Shown: positions 1 through 6,525, numbered from the stretch's first letter. The stretch: 9,389 nucleotides of DNA from Elusimicrobiota bacterium (GCA_028717865.1 JAQUMZ010000079.1:1-9389); one strand, 5' to 3'. Notes: generated by a model from the letters alone, not told the origin. Made by a program: numbers and translations.

Positions 1-1
1 G

Positions 2-15
2 GCTGCGGCCGCAGC
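2..15. repeat. 14-bp perfect palindrome at the window edge
   Basis: The arms GCTGCGG and CCGCAGC abut to give a perfect GC-rich inverted repeat. No T-run follows on either strand, so it is not a clear intrinsic terminator. It could be the stem of a terminator or hairpin belonging to an upstream element outside the window, or a chance palindrome in GC-rich DNA. Confidence 0.4.
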
Positions 16-38
16 AAAGCCTCCCATCGCGGCCTCTC

Positions 39-208
39 GCCGTACCGAGGTTCGCGCGCGGTCCGTGCGGCGCGCGACCCCCCGCGCGCCCTGTTCCTCG
101 TGCGCGCGCCAGGCGGTATGCGGAACCGAAGAGCTGGGCACAATCTGGCCCAGTTCCACGAACTTCATACTATCGGCGCGACTAAGGAAGGGTCGCGCCG
201 GCCTCGCG
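39..208. repeat. Direct repeat copy 1 (170 bp, non-coding, structured)
   Basis: This segment recurs at 346-515, offset by 307 bp, with 14 mismatches and no gaps by hand alignment (about 92% identity). Weaker similarity extends beyond it on both sides, to roughly 19 and 238. Changes fall in all codon positions and the 307-bp offset is not a multiple of three, so ORFs spanning both copies change frame between them and coding is unlikely. The copy contains a 9-bp hairpin at 131-139/148-156 (one G-U pair), a 9-bp hairpin at 174-182/192-200 and a 7-bp stem at 202-208/220-226. I do not recognise the family. It could be a dispersed intergenic repeat or a small structured RNA. Confidence 0.85.
174..200. 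other. Conserved hairpin in repeat copy 1
   Basis: CGGCGCGAC (174-182) pairs perfectly with GTCGCGCCG (192-200) around the 9-nt loop TAAGGAAGG. The equivalent hairpin in copy 2 keeps all nine pairs although the fifth base pair has been inverted from G-C to C-G. The loop holds a Shine-Dalgarno-like AAGGA present in both copies. No T-tract follows directly, so a simple terminator is not supported. Confidence 0.7.
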
Positions 209-288
209 CTGCTGCGCATCGCGAGGGATTTAACGGCCAACAGAGGTAGGCGGGCCCGTGTCAAGGACGGCCTCCGTTGGAAACGCCC

Positions 289-321
289 GTCCACATGTGT
301 GTCCGGACACACTATGTGGAC
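289..321. promoter_or_regulatory. Long near-perfect palindrome, possible operator or hairpin
   Basis: GTCCACAT-GTGTGTCC (289-304) is the reverse complement of GGACACAC-ATGTGGAC (305-312 and 314-321), interrupted only by one extra T at 313. The central 16 bp (297-312) are a perfect palindrome around TCCGGA. There is essentially no loop, which favours a dimeric protein-binding site over an RNA hairpin, although a cruciform or RNA stem is possible. It lies between the two repeat copies, about 270 bp before the CorA-like gene. No regulator is identified. Confidence 0.6.
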
Positions 322-345
322 ACATGCCGCCTTCCGCCGGCCCCC

Positions 346-515
346 GCCGTACCGAGGTTCGCGCGCGGTCCGTGCGGCGCGCGAACCCGCGCGCGCCCTA
401 TTCCTCGTGCGCGCGCCAGGCGGTATGCGGAACCGAAGAACCGGGCACAATCTGGCCCAACTCCGCGAACTTAATACTATCGGCCCGACCAAGGAATAGT
501 CGGGCCGGCCTCGCG
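346..515. repeat. Direct repeat copy 2 (170 bp, non-coding, structured)
   Basis: This is the second copy of the element at 39-208. The hairpin at 131-156 of copy 1 is not preserved here (three of its nine pairs are lost), whereas the hairpin at 481-507 is fully preserved through a double change. This selective conservation marks the second hairpin as the functionally constrained part. The stretch from 516 to about 586 after the copy continues with weaker similarity, ends in the promoter of the CorA-like gene and holds no other feature I can support. Confidence 0.85.
481..507. other. Conserved hairpin in repeat copy 2
   Basis: CGGCCCGAC (481-489) pairs perfectly with GTCGGGCCG (499-507) around the 9-nt loop CAAGGAATA. 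Compared with copy 1, the fifth pair is C-G instead of G-C: two separate base changes that restore pairing. The loop differs at three of nine positions but keeps AAGGAA. Confidence 0.7.
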
Positions 516-587
516 ATCCCTGCGGGCTCGCGCGGGGGGTTTCACGGCCGAGGCCGAATCTTGCTTCTCCACGTCCGCCCCCGGAGA

Positions 588-596
588 TGCTAGAAT
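588..596 (+). promoter_or_regulatory. Extended -10 promoter for the CorA-like gene
   Basis: TGC-TAGAAT matches an extended -10 element (TGn plus a TATAAT-like hexamer). Transcription would start near 603, giving an 8-nt leader GGAAGGCC before the ATG at 611. No good -35 box is present at normal spacing, as is common for extended -10 promoters. The element overlaps the first codons of the longer reading frame from 587, which argues that 587 is not the start used. Confidence 0.5.
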
Positions 597-610
597 GGCT
601 CCGGAAGGCC

Positions 611-1552
611 ATGCTCAAGACCTACGGGATCAGCGACAACCAGCTCGTGGAGGCGCGGCCGGAGGACTCCCCGGTCTGGGTTTTCATCTCGCCCGACGAC
701 GCGGAAAAAAAGGTCCTGGTCGAGCGCTTTCATGTCGACGAGCACAACCTGGCCTCGGCCCTCGACCCGGATGAGCTCTCCCGGCTGGAGATCACTCCGG
801 AGCACCTGGCCATAATCTTCAAGCAGCCGAAGAATTTCACCGGCAAGGGCCAGCTGCTTTTCAAGGTGGCCTCGGTCGGGCTGTTTCTGTTCCCGGATCG
901 GCTGGTCGTGGTCATGCCGGAGGACGCCCCCCTGCTGTCGGGCAAGCCGTTCCAGAGGGTCCAGTCTCTCCAGGGGGTCCTGCTCAAGATCATGGCCGGC
1001 TCCATCTGGCATTTCCTGGAGCACCTCAAGGTCATCAACATGATCACCGAGGAGATCGAGACCAAGATCAGCGTGTCCATGGAGAACAAGTTCCTGCTGA
1101 ATCTGTTCAGCCTGGAGAAGTCCCTGGTCTACTATCTCAATGCCATCAACTCCAACGGCTTCGTTTTCGAGAAGCTGCGCAACGCCGCCGCCAAGGTGGG
1201 CTTCTCCCCCGAGAATATGGAATTGCTCGACGACACCGTCATCGAGAACAACCAGTGCTACCGGCAGGCCGAGATATATTCGAACATCCTGGCCAGCCTC
1301 ATGGACGCGCGGGTCTCCATCGTCAGCAACAACCTCAACATCCTCATGAAGACCCTCAACCTCATCACCATCTGCATCATGGTCCCCACCCTGGTGGTGA
1401 GCGTCTTCTCGATGAACGTGCCCCTGCCGCTGCAGCATCATCCCTTGGCGTTTTGGCTGGTGATGGTCTTGGCCGTGGGCTCCGTCGCCGTCATGATGTT
1501 CTGGTGGCGGCGCAGCGCCTCGCTTCTGGACCGGCATAACCGGCGCCGTTGA
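611..1552 (+). CDS. CorA-family divalent metal ion transporter, SMN variant
   Basis: The 313-residue protein has the CorA layout: a soluble N-terminal alpha/beta domain, a long helical stalk and two C-terminal membrane helices. TM1 is near residues 248-267 and TM2 near 279-299, with a short basic tail. The phrase SNNLNILMKTLNLIT before TM1 and the motif MNVPLP after it are typical of the family. CorA channels carry Mg2+ (some Co2+, Ni2+ or Zn2+) across the inner membrane as pentamers. Oddly, the signature GMN reads SMN here (about residues 267-269), so transport or selectivity may differ. The frame is open from ATG 587, but GGAG touches that codon and a -10-like box overlaps it. ATG 611, preceded by GGAAGG, gives the family-like start MLKTYGI. 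The gene converges on the pilin operon with a 9-nt gap. Family assignment is firm; the substrate is inferred. Confidence 0.88.
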   Translation: MLKTYGISDNQLVEARPEDSPVWVFISPDDAEKKVLVERFHVDEHNLASALDPDELSRLEITPEHLAIIFKQPKNFTGKGQLLFKVASVGLFLFPDRLVVVMPEDAPLLSGKPFQRVQSLQGVLLKIMAGSIWHFLEHLKVINMITEEIETKISVSMENKFLLNLFSLEKSLVYYLNAINSNGFVFEKLRNAAAKVGFSPENMELLDDTVIENNQCYRQAEIYSNILASLMDARVSIVSNNLNILMKTLNLITICIMVPTLVVSVFSMNVPLPLQHHPLAFWLVMVLAVGSVAVMMFWWRRSASLLDRHNRRR

Positions 1553-1561
1553 AGGGCCGCC

Positions 1562-2851
1562 TTAACGCAGGTTCCAGTCGACCAGCGCGGCCTTCTCGGG
1601 CAGGCCGGGCGGGGGGAAGGCCTGGAGATTGGCGTCGTATTTGAGCGAGATGCCGCCGCTGAAGGAGGACGAGGGGCTGATGGTGATGCCCTGGGTGCGC
1701 ACGCCGTAGAGCCAGAAGCGCTTGCCGGAGGAGCCCGACAGGCCCATGTTGTTCGTCCCTTGCTCTACGAAGAAGACCCCCACCGCCAGCAGGTTAGAAG
1801 AATCCTTGCTGAAGTTCACGCAGTTGCGCGCCAGGGCGGCGAAGGAGCTGTTGGCGCCGGCCGAGATGGAACTGGCTCCGACGTAGTAGAGGCTGTCGGA
1901 AACCGTGATCTTGCCCTTGGCGCTGGAGCAGTTCCCCACGGGGCCGCCCGCCACTACGGTTACGCGTCCGCTGACCGCGCCCTTGATCGTCAGGCTGCAG
2001 TTCTCGCCGTAGATAATGGCTCCGTTCTCCGGGATGGCCTGCGTGGGGCCGTTGACCACCGTGAAGCTGCCCGTGGAGTTGAAGATAATGGTTTTGTCCG
2101 ACGTCGTCTTGTAGGTGTAATGGGCGTCGTAGTAGGCGAAGTCCAGGGTCGGCCACGTCGCGGCGGGCACGAAGTTGTATTTTTCGCCCAGCACCGAGAC
2201 CGAGCCGGCGCTGGTCCCTCCGTAGTAAAGGTCTCCGTCGAGCACGACGTCCGAGGTCCCGGAGAGATTTCCCTGGACGACCAGCGGGCCGCCGTTGAAT
2301 CGCACGTTGTCCCCCGTCACGGAGAGGCTGCCGTTGAACCAGAGCCCGCCGTCGTAGGCGACGTTGTCGGCGGAGATGGTGAAGGGCCCGTTGATCATGG
2401 TTCCGTATAGGACCAGGTCCGATTTGAACTGGATGAGGGCCTCCAGGGTCTTGCGCGCCAGGGGCCGGGCCGGGGTTCCGTAATAGCCCTCGGCGCGCAG
2501 GTAGACGGTCCGGTTTACCTCGTCGGGAATGAAGGTCACGGTGGAAAAGCCTCGGTCGTAGAACGTCTCCGGACGGGAGAGCTTGTCGGCGTCGTAGTGG
2601 CCGTTGTAGGCGTCCTGGGAGAATTGCCGCAGATAGTCGGTCACGACCGAGTCGGCGACGGCCGCCGCGGTCTTCTGCCGGCGGTCCTGCATGGCGCTGC
2701 GCATGGTCACGGCCACGTAGCGATAAAAGGTGACGCCTATGGGCAGGGCGAAGAGCAGGATGAGCAGGGCCATGATCAGGGCCGAGCCCCGGCTCGTCCT
2801 AACGGCTTTTGAGCGGCAGCAAAGGCGGATAGATGTCGGTTTCCGCGGCAT
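1562..2851 (-). CDS. PilX-like minor pilin with DUF4900-type beta-helix domain
   Basis: The predicted 429-residue protein begins with a basic stretch, then RTSRG|SALIMALLILL, a PilX/GspK-type leader and membrane helix (about residues 20-45). Processing would follow Gly22; mature position 5 is Met, not Glu, as usual for PilX-like pilins. After a short helical stretch, residues about 145-410 are Gly/Asn/Ser/Val-rich short strands (ISADNVAYDGG, VTGDNVRFNGG) suggesting a right-handed beta-helix. The block near 278-303 (GAIIYGENCSLTIKGAVSG) and the tail YDANLQAFPPPGLP resemble DUF4900 proteins from memory. The start is uncertain: ATG 2851 has GGGAAG 7 nt upstream but overlaps the pilW-like gene by 53 bp; ATG 2771-2773 would remove the leader; the open frame continues to 3016 but overlaps pilW more. 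It is the last operon gene and likely sits at the pilus tip. Confidence 0.78.
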   Translation of the reverse strand: MPRKPTSIRLCCRSKAVRTSRGSALIMALLILLFALPIGVTFYRYVAVTMRSAMQDRRQKTAAAVADSVVTDYLRQFSQDAYNGHYDADKLSRPETFYDRGFSTVTFIPDEVNRTVYLRAEGYYGTPARPLARKTLEALIQFKSDLVLYGTMINGPFTISADNVAYDGGLWFNGSLSVTGDNVRFNGGPLVVQGNLSGTSDVVLDGDLYYGGTSAGSVSVLGEKYNFVPAATWPTLDFAYYDAHYTYKTTSDKTIIFNSTGSFTVVNGPTQAIPENGAIIYGENCSLTIKGAVSGRVTVVAGGPVGNCSSAKGKITVSDSLYYVGASSISAGANSSFAALARNCVNFSKDSSNLLAVGVFFVEQGTNNMGLSGSSGKRFWLYGVRTQGITISPSSSFSGGISLKYDANLQAFPPPGLPEKAALVDWNLR

Positions 2852-3635
2852 AGTCGGTCTTCCCGTCGCGATTCTTGTCCGAACCCAGCCCGATTCGTAT
2901 CGAGGTGATGTAGCGGCGTTCATTCCTCGCATCGAGCGCGCCGTTGCGGTTGCCCATCCCCGCCGGGGGCGCAACCATGTCCATCTCCTTCTGGCTGATG
3001 ATGCCGTCGTTTTCACCGGCGTCGCCCGTCCCGGCGGCCCCGTCGTTGCCGAGGTCGATGTTGCGGCCCAGGGCGTTGGCCTTGTTGCCCCAGTAGGTGA
3101 GGGTGAAGGTGGAAACTCCGGTCATGATCTTCTTGAGGCGCGCCGCGCCCCAGGGCTCCTCGTTGACGCTCATGTCGAGCCAAAGGTCGCCGCCGGAGAG
3201 GTAGAGCCGCCGGCGCGCGTCGATTCTCCCATCGCCGTCCTCGTCGTCGTCGCGCAGGTTGTCGCCGGCCTGCCACTGGGCGGAAGCCGGCAGCACCAGC
3301 CAGGCGTCGCCGTCCCGGTCGGCGTCGCGCCAGTTCGGGATGCCGTCGCCGTCCCAATCCGCTTCGCGGTCGTAAAGCGGGCTTTGGTCGATGTCCGCGA
3401 CGAACTCGACGAGGCTCCCCGAGGAGATGGTTATTTCGGTGGCGTGACTCAGGGCGTCCTCGATCTTCATGAGCGCCTGGCGCGTCTCCTCCTGGGCCTC
3501 GCCGCCGGTCTGCGCCGAGGTCGCGGTCTTGATCGTGAAGCGCAGGAACGTGGCGAAGGCCACGGTGATGATTCCCATGATGGCCATGCCGACCATCAAC
3601 TCGGGCAGGGTGACCCCGGGAGACGCGTTTTTCAT
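2799..3635 (-). CDS. PilW-like minor pilin with calcium-type DxDxDG loops
   Basis: The 278-residue protein starts MKNASPG|VTLPELMVGMAI: a class III/type IV prepilin leader of 7 residues, cleavage after Gly7, Glu at mature position 5 (residue 12) and a hydrophobic helix to about residue 32. This fits PilW/GspJ-type minor pilins, which help prime pilus assembly in the inner membrane. The globular part is unusually acidic, with several DxDxDG-like loops: 93-98 (DWDGDG), 104-109 (DADRDG), 131-136 (DEDGDG) and 253-258 (DKNRDG). These resemble dockerin or thrombospondin type 3 calcium loops. Its ATG overlaps the TGA of the upstream PilV-like gene (ATGA), predicting translational coupling. The same frame stays open upstream inside that gene, but the leader peptide and the overlap fix this start. 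The name rests on operon position and leader, not on close similarity. Confidence 0.85.
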   Translation of the reverse strand: MKNASPGVTLPELMVGMAIMGIITVAFATFLRFTIKTATSAQTGGEAQEETRQALMKIEDALSHATEITISSGSLVEFVADIDQSPLYDREADWDGDGIPNWRDADRDGDAWLVLPASAQWQAGDNLRDDDEDGDGRIDARRRLYLSGGDLWLDMSVNEEPWGAARLKKIMTGVSTFTLTYWGNKANALGRNIDLGNDGAAGTGDAGENDGIISQKEMDMVAPPAGMGNRNGALDARNERRYITSIRIGLGSDKNRDGKTDYAAETDIYPPLLPLKSR

Positions 3636-5278
3636 GGAACCGTGAAGCTCCAGGAATCGATCGACGTCACCTTCTCCGGAGGCTCGGTGGCCCAATGGCT
3701 CGCGGTCACCTCCAGAACGTGGGTTGAGCCCGATTCGAACGGGCTCGAAGGCGTGAAGAAGACCCGCTTCGCGGCGGCGTCGTAGTGCTCTCCGATGTCC
3801 GCGGCGTAGACCACGGCGGCCCCGTCGAGCTTCAGGACGATGCTGGCGGGGATGATGCCGCTTTGGTTGTCGAAGACCTTGACCGAGAGCTCGGGCAGAT
3901 CGGAGGGCGCCATCCCGATGGGGCTTTTCTCGGCGACGACGGGCGCCGAGTGGTCGGTGTCCACGTTCTGGATCGTGAAGCTCCAGGTGGCGCTGGCCTT
4001 GTAGCCGGCGTAATCGCCCGCCTCCACGACGGCCGAATAGGTTCCCGTGGCCAGCACCGGGACCGTGCCCGTCGTGGAGTCGATCCAGACCACGGCCCCC
4101 GACTCGTATTTGAAGTTCACCGGCGCGCCGTTGATCTTGAGCGCGACGACGTCCGGGCATATCCCGCTGGTGGTCGTGGTGGATACCCCGGGGTCGCTCA
4201 AGGCGGCGCCGACCGCCGGGGCCCGGTTGGGAGTGGCGCCGGCGGGCGAGAAGGAGTCGATGACCGGCGGGGCCAGGTCCAGGATCAAGGCGCGCTGCGC
4301 GATGGGGGAGGTGTAGCCGTCCTTGCCGGCCTGCCCGCGCAATATGTTCGTGCCCTCGATCAATGCCGAGGAGACGGCGGCGGGCGACGCGGAAAAGAGC
4401 CCCGAAGCGTCGGCGGCCGGCGCGGCGAGTTCCCCGCTGTCGCCGACGTAGAGTTTTACCGTCGCCAGGGGATCCGTCTCCCCGGACACGGTCAGCGGGC
4501 TGACGGCGTCGGCGCGGTAGCGGGCGACGTCGGCCGGGTAGGGCTTGGAGATCGGCAGGTCCCAAGCGGCTTGGCGGGCGGCCGTCTGGAGGTCATAAAG
4601 GAAGGCTTCGTTGGAGGGCGCCGAGATCAGCAGGGCCAAGCTGGCCTCGCTGGAAGGGTTGGGGTCTCCCGTGAACTGCTCCAGCGAGACCAGCTCGGTT
4701 TGGGAGCATGCCAGCCGGCCGCGCCGGAAAATGTCCAGGGTCACTTTCTTGATGTGGGTGTCGGGCTGCTCGGCCACGGTCCGGCCGCCGGAAGTGTAGG
4801 TGTCGTAGAAGTCTCCGTCGGCGTTGGCGTCGAAATACCGGATATTCGAGTCGTAATCGTCGATTTTGTCGTTGTTGGCGTCGGTAAACGGCATGAGATC
4901 CGAGGTCATGCCGTTGCCGTTGGCGTCGGAGATGTCCCGGCGCATGAATGCGACGCCGACGCGGAACCGGTCGAATTTCGCGGTCCGCAGGCTCGTCTGG
5001 AACCCGTCTAGGACGGCTTTATAGGGATAGGCCGGCCACAGGCCGTAGTTGGCTTGTCCGGAATCGGCGGCGAAGAGGCGGTAGAAATCCATGTTCTTGA
5101 CCCTGGACATCCCGCTCTGGGCCAGGCGCGAGCAGGTCATTTGTTCGCGGGCCCGGTACGACACGACCAGGGATTTTTGGATCAGGGCCAAAAGGGAGAC
5201 GCCCACCGTGGTGATGATGAGCGTGGCCAGAACGGTTTCCAGCAGGATGGAGCCGCGGCGCGCTCCGGCGAAACTCAT
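3632..5278 (-). CDS. PilV-like minor pilin fused to Ig-like domains
   Basis: The 548-residue protein begins MSFAGARRG|SILLETVLATLI: prepilin cleavage after Gly9, Glu at mature position 5 (residue 14) and a membrane/assembly helix to about residue 34, like PilV/GspI. Residues 118-159 carry three Asp/Asn-rich loops (DANGNG, DANNDKIDD, DANADGD) of calcium-binding type. From about residue 255 the chain looks like tandem bacterial Ig-like or fibronectin-like beta domains: about 258-335, 337-437 (starting after LAPP, ending WSFTIQN) and 445-548 (starting SAPVV, ending SWSFTVP). Known PilV proteins are much shorter, usually under 200 residues, so the C-terminal half is an added module, probably for adhesion. 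ATG 5278 is chosen because the leader starts there and a promoter sits directly in front; the frame stays open upstream inside the kinase gene. It is the first gene of the V-W-X set and overlaps the next by 4 nt. Confidence 0.87.
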   Translation of the reverse strand: MSFAGARRGSILLETVLATLIITTVGVSLLALIQKSLVVSYRAREQMTCSRLAQSGMSRVKNMDFYRLFAADSGQANYGLWPAYPYKAVLDGFQTSLRTAKFDRFRVGVAFMRRDISDANGNGMTSDLMPFTDANNDKIDDYDSNIRYFDANADGDFYDTYTSGGRTVAEQPDTHIKKVTLDIFRRGRLACSQTELVSLEQFTGDPNPSSEASLALLISAPSNEAFLYDLQTAARQAAWDLPISKPYPADVARYRADAVSPLTVSGETDPLATVKLYVGDSGELAAPAADASGLFSASPAAVSSALIEGTNILRGQAGKDGYTSPIAQRALILDLAPPVIDSFSPAGATPNRAPAVGAALSDPGVSTTTTSGICPDVVALKINGAPVNFKYESGAVVWIDSTTGTVPVLATGTYSAVVEAGDYAGYKASATWSFTIQNVDTDHSAPVVAEKSPIGMAPSDLPELSVKVFDNQSGIIPASIVLKLDGAAVVYAADIGEHYDAAAKRVFFTPSSPFESGSTHVLEVTASHWATEPPEKVTSIDSWSFTVP

Positions 5279-5284
5279 GTTAAA

Positions 5285-5313
5285 AGGATAGCGTCCCTTT
5301 GGTATCTCCGCAA
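5285..5313 (-). promoter_or_regulatory. Sigma70-type promoter of the minor-pilin operon
   Basis: On the minus strand TTGCGG (5313-5308), a 17-nt spacer and TATCCT (5290-5285) form a plausible housekeeping promoter. Six bases separate the -10 box from ATG 5278, so transcription should start at or next to the A of ATG, giving a leaderless message. No Shine-Dalgarno sequence lies at usable distance. Readthrough from the kinase gene, which ends 47 nt upstream, is also possible. Confidence 0.55.
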
Positions 5314-5325
5314 GGAAACAATTGG

Positions 5326-6513
5326 TTAACTTTCCGCGGCTTTGAGGCGGATAAGCGCGGTCGCGCCCCGGGCCGGGCCGGGGCTCTCCAGGGAGAAATC
5401 CCCGCCGTGCTTGAGCGCGATCCAGCGGCCGATGGCCAGTCCCAGACCCGTCCCCCCGTGCTCGGAGCGCGAGGTCGAGAATTGATCGAAGAGGTGGGCG
5501 TGAGTCTCCGGCGTCAACCCGATGCCGGTGTCTCTGACGCGCACGAGGACTTCTTCGGCGGACCGCTCTACGACGACGAAAAGGCGTCCGCCCATGGGCA
5601 TGGCGCGGGCGGCGTTGTCGAAAACGATGGCGAAGAGCTGACCCAGGTGCCGGGAACTGCCCAGCACGAGGTCGCGGCCCGAGAGGTCGGCCTCGACCTG
5701 GATTTCGCTTCCCTCGAATTGGGTCTGGAGCGCCTCCAAGGTGCGGGCCAGGGGTTCCTGGACGGGAAGCGGCCGCAGCGGCAATTCGGTCGGCCTGCAG
5801 AAGTCCAGGTAATTGGCGACGATGGCGGAAGCCCGGTCCGCCTCGCTCTCGATGACTCCGAGCAGGCGCCCTATCTCGCCCGGATCGCCTTGGCGCCGGC
5901 GCGCGCATTCGGAGGACAGGCGGATGGTCCCCAGCGGGGTCTTGAGCTCATGCAGGATCCGGGCCAGGGCCTGACCGACGAGAGAGAGCCGCTGCAGCCA
6001 GGCGAGAGTCTTTTCATAGTTCTCCGCCGCGGCGCGTTGGACTTGCCGGGCATGATCGGCGATGATCGCGCTGAAGAAGGCGGTGACTAGGATCAGGGCC
6101 AGGCGCAGGAGGTAGAAGGGCTGGAAGGCCGAATCAAGGCCGGGGAAAGCGAAAGCCGCGTAGACCGCGCAGGCCACGCCTCCCACTACGAAGCTGAGGT
6201 ATGCCTCCTGAATGAAGCACGTGCTCAGGATGACGATGAAATACGTGGCGTAAAAATCTCCGCCGAAGCCGCCGGTGAAGTAGAGGATGAGCGAGGTCAT
6301 GACCACGTCGAAGAGAAACGACGACATAAGCCAGGCGGCCGACAGCCCCCGGGACCTTTCCCAAAGGAAGATGACGGCCGTCGCGACACCGTAGAGCGCC
6401 AGCAGCGCCAGGGGCAGCCATGGGCCGGCGCTCCGCGCCGGAGCATAAACGGACTGCAGCAAAAGGGTCTCGGCCAGGACCGCTCGGAAGAACAATAGAT
6501 ACTTCGCCCGCAT
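5326..6513 (-). CDS. Membrane sensor histidine kinase
   Basis: The 395-residue protein is a complete two-component sensor kinase. Residues about 1-155 hold roughly five or six hydrophobic segments with only short loops, so the sensor probably detects a membrane or membrane-near signal. A short helical linker (about 156-180) leads to the H-box ILHELKTPLGTIRLS with phospho-acceptor His188. The ATPase domain shows N-box FDNAARAM (Asn300), G1 DTGIGL (328-333), F-box LFDQF (341-345) and G2 GGTGLGLAI (353-361). The layout (many TM helices, no HAMP or visible PAS) recalls PilS-like kinases, but its neighbour regulator is OmpR-type, not NtrC-type. Start 6513 is chosen because a -10-like TATAAC lies exactly 6 nt upstream and the hydrophobic region begins there; the frame is open to 6765 but would run antisense through the regulator gene. 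It reads toward the pilin operon. The signal is unknown. Confidence 0.92.
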   Translation of the reverse strand: MRAKYLLFFRAVLAETLLLQSVYAPARSAGPWLPLALLALYGVATAVIFLWERSRGLSAAWLMSSFLFDVVMTSLILYFTGGFGGDFYATYFIVILSTCFIQEAYLSFVVGGVACAVYAAFAFPGLDSAFQPFYLLRLALILVTAFFSAIIADHARQVQRAAAENYEKTLAWLQRLSLVGQALARILHELKTPLGTIRLSSECARRRQGDPGEIGRLLGVIESEADRASAIVANYLDFCRPTELPLRPLPVQEPLARTLEALQTQFEGSEIQVEADLSGRDLVLGSSRHLGQLFAIVFDNAARAMPMGGRLFVVVERSAEEVLVRVRDTGIGLTPETHAHLFDQFSTSRSEHGGTGLGLAIGRWIALKHGGDFSLESPGPARGATALIRLKAAES

Positions 6514-6519
6514 TGGGAG

Positions 6520-6525
6520 GTTATA
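6520..6525 (-). promoter_or_regulatory. -10 box of the histidine kinase gene
   Basis: TATAAC on the minus strand is followed by six bases (CTCCCA) and then ATG 6513. That spacing places the transcription start at the A of ATG, predicting a leaderless mRNA. The hexamer shares two base pairs (6524-6525) with the oppositely oriented -10 box of the regulator. No convincing -35 box is seen. Confidence 0.5.

Noticed and set aside
174..200. Intrinsic terminator
   Set aside because: The stem is strong but no T-tract follows on either strand. Pairing alone does not support termination.
39..515. CRISPR array
   Set aside because: There are only two long copies (170 bp) with a single spacer-like interval of about 137 bp; no short regular repeats and no cas genes are present.
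65..593. Overlapping reading frames of 65-144 codons in the upstream region
   Set aside because: They run through the repeat copies in different frames because the 307-bp offset is not a multiple of three. The proteins are Arg/Ala/Pro-rich with no domain, differences between copies are largely amino-acid changing, and none has a good ribosome site. Conserved hairpins explain the region better.
590..1537. 315-codon frame antisense to the CorA-like gene
   Set aside because: It is a low-complexity His/Asp/Gly/Glu-rich product, the mirror of a clear CorA-family gene. Long antisense frames are normal in DNA this GC-rich.
1553..1561. Bidirectional terminator between the convergent CorA-like and PilX-like genes
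   Set aside because: The gap is only 9 nt, and nearby GC-rich inverted repeats (such as CGGCGCCG) lack T-runs.
2730..5011. Two long plus-strand frames (351 and 408 codons) antisense to the pilin genes
   Set aside because: Their products are Val/Gly/Arg/Asp-rich with no recognisable motif, while the minus strand encodes intact prepilin leaders and ordered domains with coupled starts and stops.
5279..5908. Upstream extension of the PilV-like frame into the kinase gene
   Set aside because: The added sequence is Arg/Pro-rich shadow of the kinase; the prepilin leader and a promoter mark ATG 5278 as the start.
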